From an uncultured Muribaculaceae bacterium (GTDB lineage: Bacteria; Bacteroidota; Bacteroidia; Bacteroidales; Muribaculaceae), in assembly GCA_934667475.1 (NCBI GenBank), contig CAKUMB010000001.1:186001-250000 (forward strand): a stretch of 64,000 bases of DNA. Direction: 5' to 3'. A program made the position numbers and the translations under genes. Below, one piece after another: positions 8,069 through 16,533 of the stretch. Below the pieces are notes generated by a model. The model was not told where the DNA came from, did not search any database, and worked only from the letters and a program-made list of their open reading frames with translations. Every line of letters begins with the position of its first letter. The stretch's first letter is position 1.

Positions 8069-8595
8069 TGATGGCTAAAATATTCGATGAAATGGAGAAG
8101 AAACTGTCAGCAATAGTGGCCGTGGCGCAAGATGGCGCCATAGGTGCGGCGGGTGCACTGCTGTGTCACCTGCCAGCCGACTTGAAGCACTTCAAGGCCA
8201 TGACTATGGGGCACACCATAGTCATGGGCCGCAAGACATTTGAGTCGTTTCCCCACGGGCCGCTGCCTGGCCGCCAAAACGTGGTGGTGACCCGCAATCC
8301 CGACTACCGTGCCCCCGAAGGGGTGGCGGTGGTTCACAGCCTGGCCGAGGCCGTTGAGGCCGCCACTATGCCCGGCGAGGTGATGGTGATAGGCGGCGCG
8401 CAAATCTACCGCGAGGCCATGCCGCTGATAAGCACTCTGCTCCTCACCCGCATTGAGGCCCGTTTTCCGCAGGCCGACACATTTTTCCCCGAAATCAATG
8501 CCGGCGAATGGCAAGTCGATGGCGAGGAAGATCGCCATGAGGCCGACGAGCGTAACCCGTTTGCCTACAGTTTTGTATGCCTGCGCCGCAAGTAG
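8068..8595 (+). CDS. folA: Dihydrofolate reductase
   Basis: A DHFR of 175 residues if translation starts at the ATG overlapping the thyA stop (TGATG). A later ATG at 8092 (MEKKLSAIVAVA) would give a start closer to other family members. DHFR reduces dihydrofolate to tetrahydrofolate with NADPH. Seen: SAIVAVAQDGAIG, LPADLKHFK with the active-site Asp (D38), TIVMGRKTFES, VVTRNPDYR and VIGGAQIYREA. Odd: the normally invariant Pro-Trp before xLPxD is Leu-Cys here (LLCHLPADL, C33 in place of the E. coli Trp22 equivalent). Confidence 0.94.
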   Translation: MMAKIFDEMEKKLSAIVAVAQDGAIGAAGALLCHLPADLKHFKAMTMGHTIVMGRKTFESFPHGPLPGRQNVVVTRNPDYRAPEGVAVVHSLAEAVEAATMPGEVMVIGGAQIYREAMPLISTLLLTRIEARFPQADTFFPEINAGEWQVDGEEDRHEADERNPFAYSFVCLRRK

Positions 8596-8735
8596 CCATG
8601 CCACCAATAAATTTACAAGTGCAAATGCCATGGAAGCCAGGGTGTGGTTTAGCCCGATGCTCAGCCCAGTAAAGGTCGCCTTGGTGGGTTGTTAATAACT
8701 TTTTGCTCCTGATATGTAAAAAACACGAATTTAAG

Positions 8736-8768
8736 TTTGTAAACTTAGGGGAATAATAGCTAACTTTA
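8736..8768 (+). promoter_or_regulatory. Promoter of the division and cell-wall cluster
   Basis: TTTG (8736-8739), 21-bp spacer, TAACTTTA (8761-8768): one mismatch from TAnnTTTG. It is the only good promoter-like match between folA and rsmH, giving a leader of roughly 85 nt. The gap 8596-8859 holds no mraZ and no other supported gene. Confidence 0.5.
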
Positions 8769-8859
8769 CGCCCTATTATATAATCGCGCATACGCTTGCG
8801 CACAATTGTGCGGCATGCGGGCGCGGACGTTTAGGCATTAAAAGCAACAATTCACCCTT

Positions 8860-9768
8860 ATGGCGACAAATGTTTATCATATTCCGGCTCTGCTCGATGA
8901 GTGCATGCAAGGACTTGACATCAAGCCTGATGGCACATATGTCGACGTTACATTCGGTGGCGGCGGGCACAGCCGTGCCATAATGCAGCGGCTTGGAGCC
9001 CAGGGACACCTCTACAGCTTCGACCAGGATATGGACGCCTGGCAGAACCGCATAGATGACCCGCGGTTTACATTTGTACACAGCAATTTTGCGTTTCTGA
9101 AGAATTTCATGCGCTACCACGGCGTGCAGGGCATCGACGGCCTGCTGGCCGACCTTGGCGTGTCGTTTCACCACTTCGACGATGCCGACCGTGGATTCTC
9201 GTTCCGCTTCGACGGTGCCCTCGACATGCGCATGAACCGCGACAGTGGCCGCGATGCCGCTGCGGTGATAGCCTCCAGCAGCGAGCAGCAGCTGGCCGAC
9301 ATGCTCTACCTCTATGGCGAACTTAAGCAGTCGCGCCGCATGGCGGCCGCCATAGTCAAGGCGCGTGCCACCAGCCCCATCACCACCACGGCGCGGCTCA
9401 TCGAGGTGGTGCGCCCGCTGGTGCGCCCCGCGCAGGAAAAGAAGGAGCTGGCGCAGGTGTTCCAAGCCTTGCGCATAGTGGTCAACGACGAGATTGGCAC
9501 CCTGAAGCGCATGCTCGCCCAGGCCCTCGAAATGCTTAATCCTGGCGGACGCCTGGTGGTAATCACCTACCACTCGCTCGAAGACCGACTGGTGAAAAAC
9601 TTCATTCGCAGCGGCAATGTGGAGGGCAAAATTGAAAAAGACTTCTTCGGGCGCGTAAGCACACCACTCAAGGCCGTCAACAATCGCGTGATAGTGCCCT
9701 CAGAGGCCGAGGTTGAGCGCAACCCCCGGGCGCGCAGCGCCAAGCTGCGCATAGCGCAAAAACTGTGA
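8860..9768 (+). CDS. rsmH: 16S rRNA (cytosine-1402-N4)-methyltransferase
   Basis: A 302-residue RsmH (MraW), which methylates N4 of C1402 of 16S rRNA using S-adenosylmethionine. Seen: N-terminal HIPALLDECMQGL, the SAM-binding TYVDVTFGGGGHS (about 27-39), YSFDQDMDAW, LADLGVSFHHFDDADRGFSF, and C-terminal PGGRLVVITYHSLEDRLVK. It opens the dcw cluster. In many bacteria mraZ lies directly upstream; here it does not. Confidence 0.97.
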   Translation: MATNVYHIPALLDECMQGLDIKPDGTYVDVTFGGGGHSRAIMQRLGAQGHLYSFDQDMDAWQNRIDDPRFTFVHSNFAFLKNFMRYHGVQGIDGLLADLGVSFHHFDDADRGFSFRFDGALDMRMNRDSGRDAAAVIASSSEQQLADMLYLYGELKQSRRMAAAIVKARATSPITTTARLIEVVRPLVRPAQEKKELAQVFQALRIVVNDEIGTLKRMLAQALEMLNPGGRLVVITYHSLEDRLVKNFIRSGNVEGKIEKDFFGRVSTPLKAVNNRVIVPSEAEVERNPRARSAKLRIAQKL

Positions 9769-9833
9769 CCCGCATGAGGCAACCGAAGAATTGTGAAACG
9801 ATATTTTAACAAAGGCAACACAACAAGCAAGCT

Positions 9834-10202
9834 ATGGCAAAAGGCAGAAACAAAGCAAGCAGAAACGGAGCAAGCAGCATGAAGGGCTTTGCACTGCTGC
9901 GCGAACTCATGCGTGGCCGGCTGTTTTTGTCGTTTGACTTTTTCCGCCGCTACTGGTTCTATGTGGTGATGGTCACGATTATGGCCCTTGCCTACATATC
10001 GCTGAAATACGACACGCAGAACAAAATGAGCGAGTTGCGCCGGCTCAAGGTGGAACTCAACAATGCCAAGACCGACTGTGTCGATGCCAGCGCGCGCTAC
10101 AACTCGAAAATCCGCGAGAGCCAGATGACGCAGATGCTCGACACCATGCACATCGATCTGTCTGCTCCCGAGCAGCCGCCCTACAAGCTATACGACAATT
10201 AA
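9834..10202 (+). CDS. ftsL: FtsL-like cell division protein
   Basis: A 122-residue bitopic membrane protein in the ftsL position, between rsmH and ftsI. A basic cytoplasmic N terminus (about 1-40) precedes one membrane helix (about 45-65, YWFYVVMVTIMALAYISL) and a short periplasmic coiled coil (about 70-100, KMSELRRLKVELNNAK). FtsL links FtsQ/DivIC to the FtsW-FtsI synthase. Sequence conservation in this family is poor, so topology and position carry the call. Confidence 0.85.
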   Translation: MAKGRNKASRNGASSMKGFALLRELMRGRLFLSFDFFRRYWFYVVMVTIMALAYISLKYDTQNKMSELRRLKVELNNAKTDCVDASARYNSKIRESQMTQMLDTMHIDLSAPEQPPYKLYDN

Positions 10203-10232
10203 TCGCCAAAATCAAATGCCACGCAGAGAGTT

Positions 10233-12284
10233 ATGAAAGCAACTAAAAAGAAATTGATACTTGGGCGCTACGCGATAGTGGTGGGCTTCATGCTGCTTAT
10301 GTCCACAACGGTGGTCTACAGTCTGGTGCGCAACACGGTGGTCACCGCCCACGACTGGAACGCCAAGGCCGACAGCCTGCTCACGCGCGAGACCCCTGTG
10401 ATTCCCGACCGGGGCAAGATTTTCAGCGACAATGGCGCCGTGCTGGCCGCCAATCTCAACTACTACGTGCCGCGCATCGACTGGACCGTGCAGAGAATCA
10501 AGTTAAAGCCCGACACCGTCGACCGACTGCTGCGGCAGCTAAGCGACAGCTTGGCTGTGTTTCAGAGCGGCAAAAGCGCCAAGCAGTGGTATTCCGATCT
10601 GAAGCACGAGGCCACAGCGCCCAAGCCAAAGCGCTCCTACCGCTTGTTTAAGGAACTCACCCACAACGAATATGAGCGGCTCAAGACATTCCCGTTTCTG
10701 AACCTGCCCAAAAGCAAAAACGGATTCTACTACGACGGCACCATGCGCCGAGTGAAGCCATATGGCTCGATGGCATCGCGCAGCGTGGGCAACATTGGCC
10801 CCAACAATCATGGCCGTTCGGGCCTTGAGATGGCTCTCGACAGCCTGCTATATGGCGTCGAGGGCCGGGCCAAGAGCATACAGCTGAATTCCGGCATGGC
10901 CAAGTGGGAGTGCGTGCCCGCCGTGAACGGCTATGACATCACCACCACCATCAACATTGGCCTGCAGGACATAGTGGAAAACGAACTGTATGACATGTGC
11001 TGCGAAACCGATGCCCGATGGGGCACAGCCGTGCTCATGGAAACGGCCACCGGCGAGATAAAGGCCATATCCAACCTGGAGTGGAACAGCAAGCAAAACG
11101 ACTACATCGAGGGCACCAACCACGCCGTGCTCGGCTACGAGCCTGGCTCGGTGATGAAGCCCATAAGCATGATGGTGGCGCTGGAAGACGGCAAGGTGGG
11201 CAACATCAACACGCCCATCGCCACCGGCACGTCGATGCTATACTGCGGCAAATACATCAAGGACCCCCACGGCGGTGCAGCTCTGTCGCCAGTGCAGATT
11301 ATCGAGACGTCGTCGAACATCGGCATGTCGAAAATCATATTGCGCGACTACGAGAGCAACCCCGGCGGATTCCGCCAGAGACTGGAGCAGATGGGATTCT
11401 TCGCCCCCTACAACACCGGCATCGCCGGCGAGCAGCTGCCGCACATACGCAAAGTGAAAAACAATGCCGAAGGCCGTCTGTCGCTCACGCGCATGGCATT
11501 CGGCTATGCCACCGAGATTCCGCCCATGCGCATTCTGGCCATGTATAACGCCATTGCCAATGGTGGAAAATACGTGCGCCCGCGGCTGGTGAAGATGCTG
11601 TCGCGTGAAGGCCAGCCCGACTCCATCGTGCCTGTCTCCTACATTCGCAAGCAAGTGTGCTCGCCCGAAAACGCTGCCAAGTTGCGCGAAATGCTGCACG
11701 CCGTGGTGTGGGGCTCGCGGGGCACGGCGCGCAAGTGGGTGCAGGACGACCGCGTGGAGATAGCCGGCAAGACGGGCACCGCCTACGTCACCGAAAACGG
11801 TCGCTACACCAGCCAGAAGCGCCTGGCCTTTTGCGGCTTCTTCCCCTATAAGAATCCAAAGTACACCTGCGTGGTGCTGCTGGCCGGAGCCAACCGCGGC
11901 GCCGGTGCCAGCAGCGGCGTGGTGCTTAAAAACATAGCGCTAAAGATGTATGCCCGCGGACTGCTGGGCAACCAGAGCGACTACCGCACCGATGGCGGCA
12001 TGGGCGGCCAGCCCCGCCTGTTTGCCTCCTATGGCCGCAACCTGCGCCGCAATGTGGCGCGCGGCCTTGGCTTGAGCCAGATGCCCGGCGCATTCACCGT
12101 GCCAAAGCCCTGTGGCGGTGTTCCCGACGTGCGCGGGCTCAACGTGCGCGAGGCTGTGGCGCGGCTCGAAGGCCTGGGGCTGAACGTGAGGCTGAGCGGC
12201 GCGGGCTATGTGAGCGACCAGAGTCTGGTGCCCGGCACCGCATACCGCCGCGGACAGACCATAGAGTTGCGGCTGAGCCGCTGA
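10233..12284 (+). CDS. ftsI: Penicillin-binding protein FtsI with C-terminal PASTA domain
   Basis: A 683-residue class B penicillin-binding protein, the septal transpeptidase. One N-terminal membrane helix (about 10-30) is followed by a dimerisation region (RGKIFSDNGAVLA, about 55-67) and the transpeptidase domain. Active-site motifs are all present: S306-V-M-K in EPGSVMKP, S360-S-N and K513-T-G-T. A PASTA domain occupies about residues 620-683 (VPDVRGLNVREAVARLE). It follows ftsL by 30 bp. The PASTA domain is common in Bacteroidetes FtsI homologues and resembles SpoVD-type proteins. Confidence 0.96.
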   Translation: MKATKKKLILGRYAIVVGFMLLMSTTVVYSLVRNTVVTAHDWNAKADSLLTRETPVIPDRGKIFSDNGAVLAANLNYYVPRIDWTVQRIKLKPDTVDRLLRQLSDSLAVFQSGKSAKQWYSDLKHEATAPKPKRSYRLFKELTHNEYERLKTFPFLNLPKSKNGFYYDGTMRRVKPYGSMASRSVGNIGPNNHGRSGLEMALDSLLYGVEGRAKSIQLNSGMAKWECVPAVNGYDITTTINIGLQDIVENELYDMCCETDARWGTAVLMETATGEIKAISNLEWNSKQNDYIEGTNHAVLGYEPGSVMKPISMMVALEDGKVGNINTPIATGTSMLYCGKYIKDPHGGAALSPVQIIETSSNIGMSKIILRDYESNPGGFRQRLEQMGFFAPYNTGIAGEQLPHIRKVKNNAEGRLSLTRMAFGYATEIPPMRILAMYNAIANGGKYVRPRLVKMLSREGQPDSIVPVSYIRKQVCSPENAAKLREMLHAVVWGSRGTARKWVQDDRVEIAGKTGTAYVTENGRYTSQKRLAFCGFFPYKNPKYTCVVLLAGANRGAGASSGVVLKNIALKMYARGLLGNQSDYRTDGGMGGQPRLFASYGRNLRRNVARGLGLSQMPGAFTVPKPCGGVPDVRGLNVREAVARLEGLGLNVRLSGAGYVSDQSLVPGTAYRRGQTIELRLSR

Positions 12285-12336
12285 GCGCGACATAATGATT
12301 ACTGTAAGAGAAACTACAAGCATAATATTTAGAGAT

Positions 12337-13818
12337 ATGAAGATGAAATTAAACGAACTGTTGGCCGCCGTGGGCGTGAAGAGCATTGTAGGCCCGGCGC
12401 CAGAGTCTGTGGTCATTGCCGACGTCATCAACGACTCGCGCAAGGCCGCACCCGGCGTGCTGTTTGTTGCAGTGCGCGGCGTAGCCGTGGACTCACATAA
12501 ATTCATCCCCGATGTGGTGGCCGCCGGAGCCGCCGCAGTTGTGTGCGAGCAGCTGCCCGCCGCCACCGACCCCTCGGTGGCCTATGTGGTGGTGCCCGAC
12601 AGCACCATCGCCCTTGCCCACCTTGCCTCGCAGTGGTATGGCCGTCCGTCGGAGCACCTGCAGCTGGTGGGCGTCACCGGCACAAATGGCAAGACCACCA
12701 CAGCCACGCTGCTCTATGAAATGGCGCGGCTCATGGGCTACAAGGCCGGACTGCTGTCGACTGTGAAAAATGTGGTCGACACCACCGAGTATCAGGCCAA
12801 GCAGACCACCCCCGACCACCTGTCGCTCAACCGGCTGCTGCGCCAAATGGTAGACGCCGGCTGCCAGTATGCCTTTATGGAGGTGAGTTCACACGCCTGT
12901 GTGCAGCGCCGCATCGACGGCCTGCGCTTCAAGGGCGCCATATTCACCAACCTCACTCGCGACCATCTCGACTTCCACAAGACGGTGGAGAACTACATAC
13001 GCGCCAAGAAGATGTTTTTCGACGGTCTGCCCGCCGACGCCTTCGCGCTGGTCAACGCCGACGACAAGGTGGGCAGCGTGATGGTGCAGAACACGACCGC
13101 CAGCTGCCACACCTACTCGCTGCGCACCATGGCCGACTTCAAGTGCCGCATAATTGAAGACAGGCTCGACGGCACGTCGCTCAACATCAACGGCCACGAC
13201 GTGGAGGTGATGTTCACGGGCCGCTTCAACGCCTACAATCTGCTGGCCGTGTATGGCACGGCGCGGCTGCTGGGCTGGCCCGAGCAGGAGGTGCTGGTGA
13301 ACATGAGCCGCCTTGTGCCCGTGGCCGGACGCTTCCAGACCATGCGCTCGCCGCGCGGCTATGTGGCTGTGGTCGACTATGCCCACACGCCCGACGCGCT
13401 GGTCAATGTGCTCTCCACCATACGCGAGGTGCTGGGCCGGCGTGGCCACATAATCACCGTGTGCGGATGCGGCGGCAACCGCGACGCCGGCAAGCGCCCA
13501 ATCATGGCCCGCGAGGCCGCCACGCGCAGCGACCGTGTGATTCTCACCAGCGACAATCCGCGCTTTGAGGACCCCGACGACATACTGGCACAGATGCAGG
13601 CCGGCCTCGACGCCGACACCAGCCGCAATGTGCTTAAAATCACCGACCGCCGCGAGGCCATTCGCTGTGCCTGCCAGATGGCCCAGCCGGGCGACGTGGT
13701 GCTTGTGGCCGGAAAGGGTCACGAGACCTATCAGGAAATAAAGGGTGTGAAGCACCACTTCGACGATCGCGAGGAGCTGGCCAATGAGTTCAAGCAGGAG
13801 CAGCAGAGCGGCAAGTGA
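12337..13818 (+). CDS. murE: UDP-MurNAc-tripeptide synthetase, meso-diaminopimelate type
   Basis: Start placed at the ATG at 12337 (MKMKLNELLAAVG; 493 residues); an in-frame ATG at 12295 adds 14 residues of no resemblance to the family. MurE ligates the third residue to UDP-MurNAc-L-Ala-D-Glu. Seen: NDSRKAAPGVLFVAVRG, the ATP loop VTGTNGKTTT (about 112-121), NLTRDHLDFH, DYAHTPDAL and the specificity motif D406-N-P-R, which indicates meso-diaminopimelate rather than lysine. The wall is therefore of the diaminopimelate type. Confidence 0.96.
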   Translation: MKMKLNELLAAVGVKSIVGPAPESVVIADVINDSRKAAPGVLFVAVRGVAVDSHKFIPDVVAAGAAAVVCEQLPAATDPSVAYVVVPDSTIALAHLASQWYGRPSEHLQLVGVTGTNGKTTTATLLYEMARLMGYKAGLLSTVKNVVDTTEYQAKQTTPDHLSLNRLLRQMVDAGCQYAFMEVSSHACVQRRIDGLRFKGAIFTNLTRDHLDFHKTVENYIRAKKMFFDGLPADAFALVNADDKVGSVMVQNTTASCHTYSLRTMADFKCRIIEDRLDGTSLNINGHDVEVMFTGRFNAYNLLAVYGTARLLGWPEQEVLVNMSRLVPVAGRFQTMRSPRGYVAVVDYAHTPDALVNVLSTIREVLGRRGHIITVCGCGGNRDAGKRPIMAREAATRSDRVILTSDNPRFEDPDDILAQMQAGLDADTSRNVLKITDRREAIRCACQMAQPGDVVLVAGKGHETYQEIKGVKHHFDDREELANEFKQEQQSGK

Positions 13819-13883
13819 CCAGCATAAAGGTAATGCAAGAAAAAAAACAGCAAAAACGTAAATAACAAGAAAATAGAGTAATC

Positions 13884-15143
13884 ATGATTTATCATCTGTT
13901 TCACTATTTGGAGCAATTCGATGTGCTTGGAGCGCGCCTCTTCGACTACATCTCGTTCCGGGCGGGCTTAGCCCTGATACTGTCGTTGTTCATAGCCATA
14001 GTCATAGGCCGCCGCATCATCGACCGCCTGCAGCTGATGCAGGTGGGCGAGATAGTGCGCAACCTGGGACTTGAGGGCCAGATGGAGAAAAAGGGCACTC
14101 CCACCATGGGCGGAATCATCATTATAATATCGATACTCATCCCCTGCCTGCTGCTGGGCAAACTCAACAATGTGTACATGCTGCTCATGATAGTGTCCAC
14201 CATATGGACCGGAGCGCTTGGCTTTGCCGACGACTACATTAAGGTGGCTCACCACAACAAGGAGGGCATGAAGGGCAAATTCAAGATAGTGGGCCAGGTG
14301 GGCCTGGGCCTGATTGTGGGCCTCACCATGTATCTGAGCCCAGCAATAGTGATGAGCGAGAATGTGGAGACGGTGAATGCCACCACCCACGAGCTGGTGG
14401 TGGAAAACGAGTCGGTGAAGGAGAAATCCACGCAGACCACCATCCCCTTTGTGAAGAGTAACAACTTCGACTACGCCTCGCTCACCAAGTGGATGGGCAG
14501 CCATGCGCAGACGGGCGGCTGGATAGTGTTTATCCTGGTCACCATATTTGTGATCACCGCCACCAGCAATGGCGCCAACCTCACCGACGGCCTCGACGGC
14601 CTTGCCGCGGGCACATCGGCCATAATAGGGGTGGCGCTGGCCATAATGTGCTATTTGGGCGGTAATGTGATATATTCCACCTACTTGAATATAATGTACA
14701 TACCCGACAGTTCCGAGCTGGTGGTGTATGCGGCGGCATTTATCGGCGCCACCGTGGGCTTCCTGTGGTATAACTCCTATCCCGCCCAGGTGTTTATGGG
14801 CGACACGGGCAGCCTGTGCCTTGGCGGCATAATAGCAGTGTTTGCAATTCTCATACGCAAAGAGCTGCTGATTCCGCTGCTGTGTGCCATCTTCTTTGTC
14901 GAAGACCTCTCGGTGATGATTCAGGTGGCCTATTTCAAATACACCAAGAAGCGCACCGGCACCGGCAGGCGCGTGTTCAAGATGACCCCGCTGCACCACC
15001 ACTTCCAGGTGCCTGGCGGCAAGGTCGAGGCGCTGCTGCAGCACCCCAAGCAGGCCATTCCCGAAAGCAAGATAGTGATGCGCTTCTTCCTGGTGGCAGT
15101 GCTGCTTGCAGTGCTCACTTTTGTCACATTGAAAATAAGGTAA
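13884..15143 (+). CDS. mraY: Phospho-N-acetylmuramoyl-pentapeptide transferase
   Basis: A 419-residue polytopic membrane enzyme that transfers phospho-MurNAc-pentapeptide to undecaprenyl phosphate, forming lipid I. Seen: KKGTPTMGG, FADDYIKV with the catalytic Asp pair, NLTDGLDGLAAG and FMGDTGSL plus the C-terminal TPLHHHF. Compared with the 360-residue E. coli protein it has extra residues, mainly an insertion at about 155-200 between membrane helices (NVETVNATTHELVVENES), which is usual in this phylum as far as I recall. Confidence 0.97.
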   Translation: MIYHLFHYLEQFDVLGARLFDYISFRAGLALILSLFIAIVIGRRIIDRLQLMQVGEIVRNLGLEGQMEKKGTPTMGGIIIIISILIPCLLLGKLNNVYMLLMIVSTIWTGALGFADDYIKVAHHNKEGMKGKFKIVGQVGLGLIVGLTMYLSPAIVMSENVETVNATTHELVVENESVKEKSTQTTIPFVKSNNFDYASLTKWMGSHAQTGGWIVFILVTIFVITATSNGANLTDGLDGLAAGTSAIIGVALAIMCYLGGNVIYSTYLNIMYIPDSSELVVYAAAFIGATVGFLWYNSYPAQVFMGDTGSLCLGGIIAVFAILIRKELLIPLLCAIFFVEDLSVMIQVAYFKYTKKRTGTGRRVFKMTPLHHHFQVPGGKVEALLQHPKQAIPESKIVMRFFLVAVLLAVLTFVTLKIR

Positions 15144-15162
15144 AAATATAAAACGGCATATT

Positions 15163-16515
15163 ATGAAGAAACTGGTTGTATTAGGAGGCGGGGAGAGCGG
15201 CGCAGGAGCCGCCGTGCTCGCCAAGGTCAAGGGCATGGATGTGTGGCTCAGCGACATGGGCCCCATCAAGCCCAAGTATCAAGACATGCTCAACAGCTAC
15301 CACATAGCCTGGGAGCAGCAGCACCACAGTGAGGACAAGATTCTTGCCGCCGACGAGATAGTGAAGAGTCCGGGCATACCCTGCGACGCGCCCATCATTC
15401 GCAAGGCGCAGGCCAAGGGCATTCCCGTGATAAGCGAAATCGAGTTTGCCGGACGCTACACCGATGCCAAAATGGTGTGCATCACCGGCAGCAACGGCAA
15501 GACCACAACCACGCTGCTCACCTACCACATTCTGCAAAAGGCGGGCCTCAACGTGGGGCTTGCCGGCAACGTGGGCCGCAGTCTTGCCTACCAGGTGGCC
15601 ACGGCCAAGCACGATGTGTATGTGATAGAGCTCAGCAGTTTCCAGCTCGACAACATGTATGAGTTCAAGGCCAATGTGGCGGTGATTCTCAACATCACCC
15701 CCGACCACCTCGACCGCTACGACTACAAGATGGAAAACTACGTGGCCGCCAAGTTCCGCATCATGCAGAACCAGACCAGCGACGACGCCTTCATCTTCTG
15801 GCAAGACGACCCCGTGATAGCGGCTCAGCTGAAGCACGTTAAGACCGAAGCCCGCATGCTGCCCTTCAGCAGCGACGACGAGGAGGGCTGCGCAGCCTAT
15901 GTGAAAGACGGTGTGCTGCACTTCGACGCCGACGGCCGCACGTGGAGCATTGACCGCGACGAGCTGTCGCTCAAGGGACTCCACAATGTGTACAATTCGA
16001 TGGCTGCCGGCCTCTCGGCCACCATTCTCGACATAAAGAAGGATGTGATTCGCAAGGCACTTGCCGACTTCGAGGGCATTGAGCACCGATTGGAGTATGC
16101 CGGCACAGTCGACGGCGTGCGCTACATCAACGACTCCAAGGCCACCAACGTCAACAGCACGTGGTATGCCCTGGAGAGCATGATACGCCCCACAGTGCTG
16201 ATTCTGGGCGGCAAGGACAAGGGCAACGACTACACACCCCTGCTGCCGCTCATCAAGGAAAGGGTGAAGGCCATTGTGTGCCTCGGTGCCGACAACGCCA
16301 AGCTGCTGAAGTTCTTCACCGGCAAGGTGCCTGTGATTGCCGACACCCACTGCATGGCCGACTGCATGGCCAAGTGCCGCGAGCTGGCCGTGGATGGCGA
16401 CACCGTGCTGCTGTCGCCCTGCTGTGCAAGTTTCGACCTGTTCAAAAACATGGAAGACCGCGGCTGCCAGTTTAAGGCCTGCGTGCGCGCCATGCAAGAG
16501 GGCAAGAATGAATAA
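15163..16515 (+). CDS. murD: UDP-N-acetylmuramoylalanine-D-glutamate ligase
   Basis: A 450-residue ligase adding D-glutamate to UDP-MurNAc-L-alanine. Seen: N-terminal VVLGGGESGAGAAVLA (Rossmann-like UDP-binding start), KSPGIP, the ATP loop ITGSNGKTTTT (about 106-116), ELSSFQLD, NITPDHLDRY, HRLEY, NDSKATN and GGKDKGND. It follows mraY by 19 bp and is in cluster order. Confidence 0.97.
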   Translation: MKKLVVLGGGESGAGAAVLAKVKGMDVWLSDMGPIKPKYQDMLNSYHIAWEQQHHSEDKILAADEIVKSPGIPCDAPIIRKAQAKGIPVISEIEFAGRYTDAKMVCITGSNGKTTTTLLTYHILQKAGLNVGLAGNVGRSLAYQVATAKHDVYVIELSSFQLDNMYEFKANVAVILNITPDHLDRYDYKMENYVAAKFRIMQNQTSDDAFIFWQDDPVIAAQLKHVKTEARMLPFSSDDEEGCAAYVKDGVLHFDADGRTWSIDRDELSLKGLHNVYNSMAAGLSATILDIKKDVIRKALADFEGIEHRLEYAGTVDGVRYINDSKATNVNSTWYALESMIRPTVLILGGKDKGNDYTPLLPLIKERVKAIVCLGADNAKLLKFFTGKVPVIADTHCMADCMAKCRELAVDGDTVLLSPCCASFDLFKNMEDRGCQFKACVRAMQEGKNE

Positions 16516-16533
16516 AGGAAAGGAACACTGATA

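Noticed and set aside
8596..8700. Possible coding remnant after folA (residues reading TNKFTSANAMEARVWF)
   Set aside because: Too short to assign; no frame conservation or homologue I can name, so it was not called a pseudogene.
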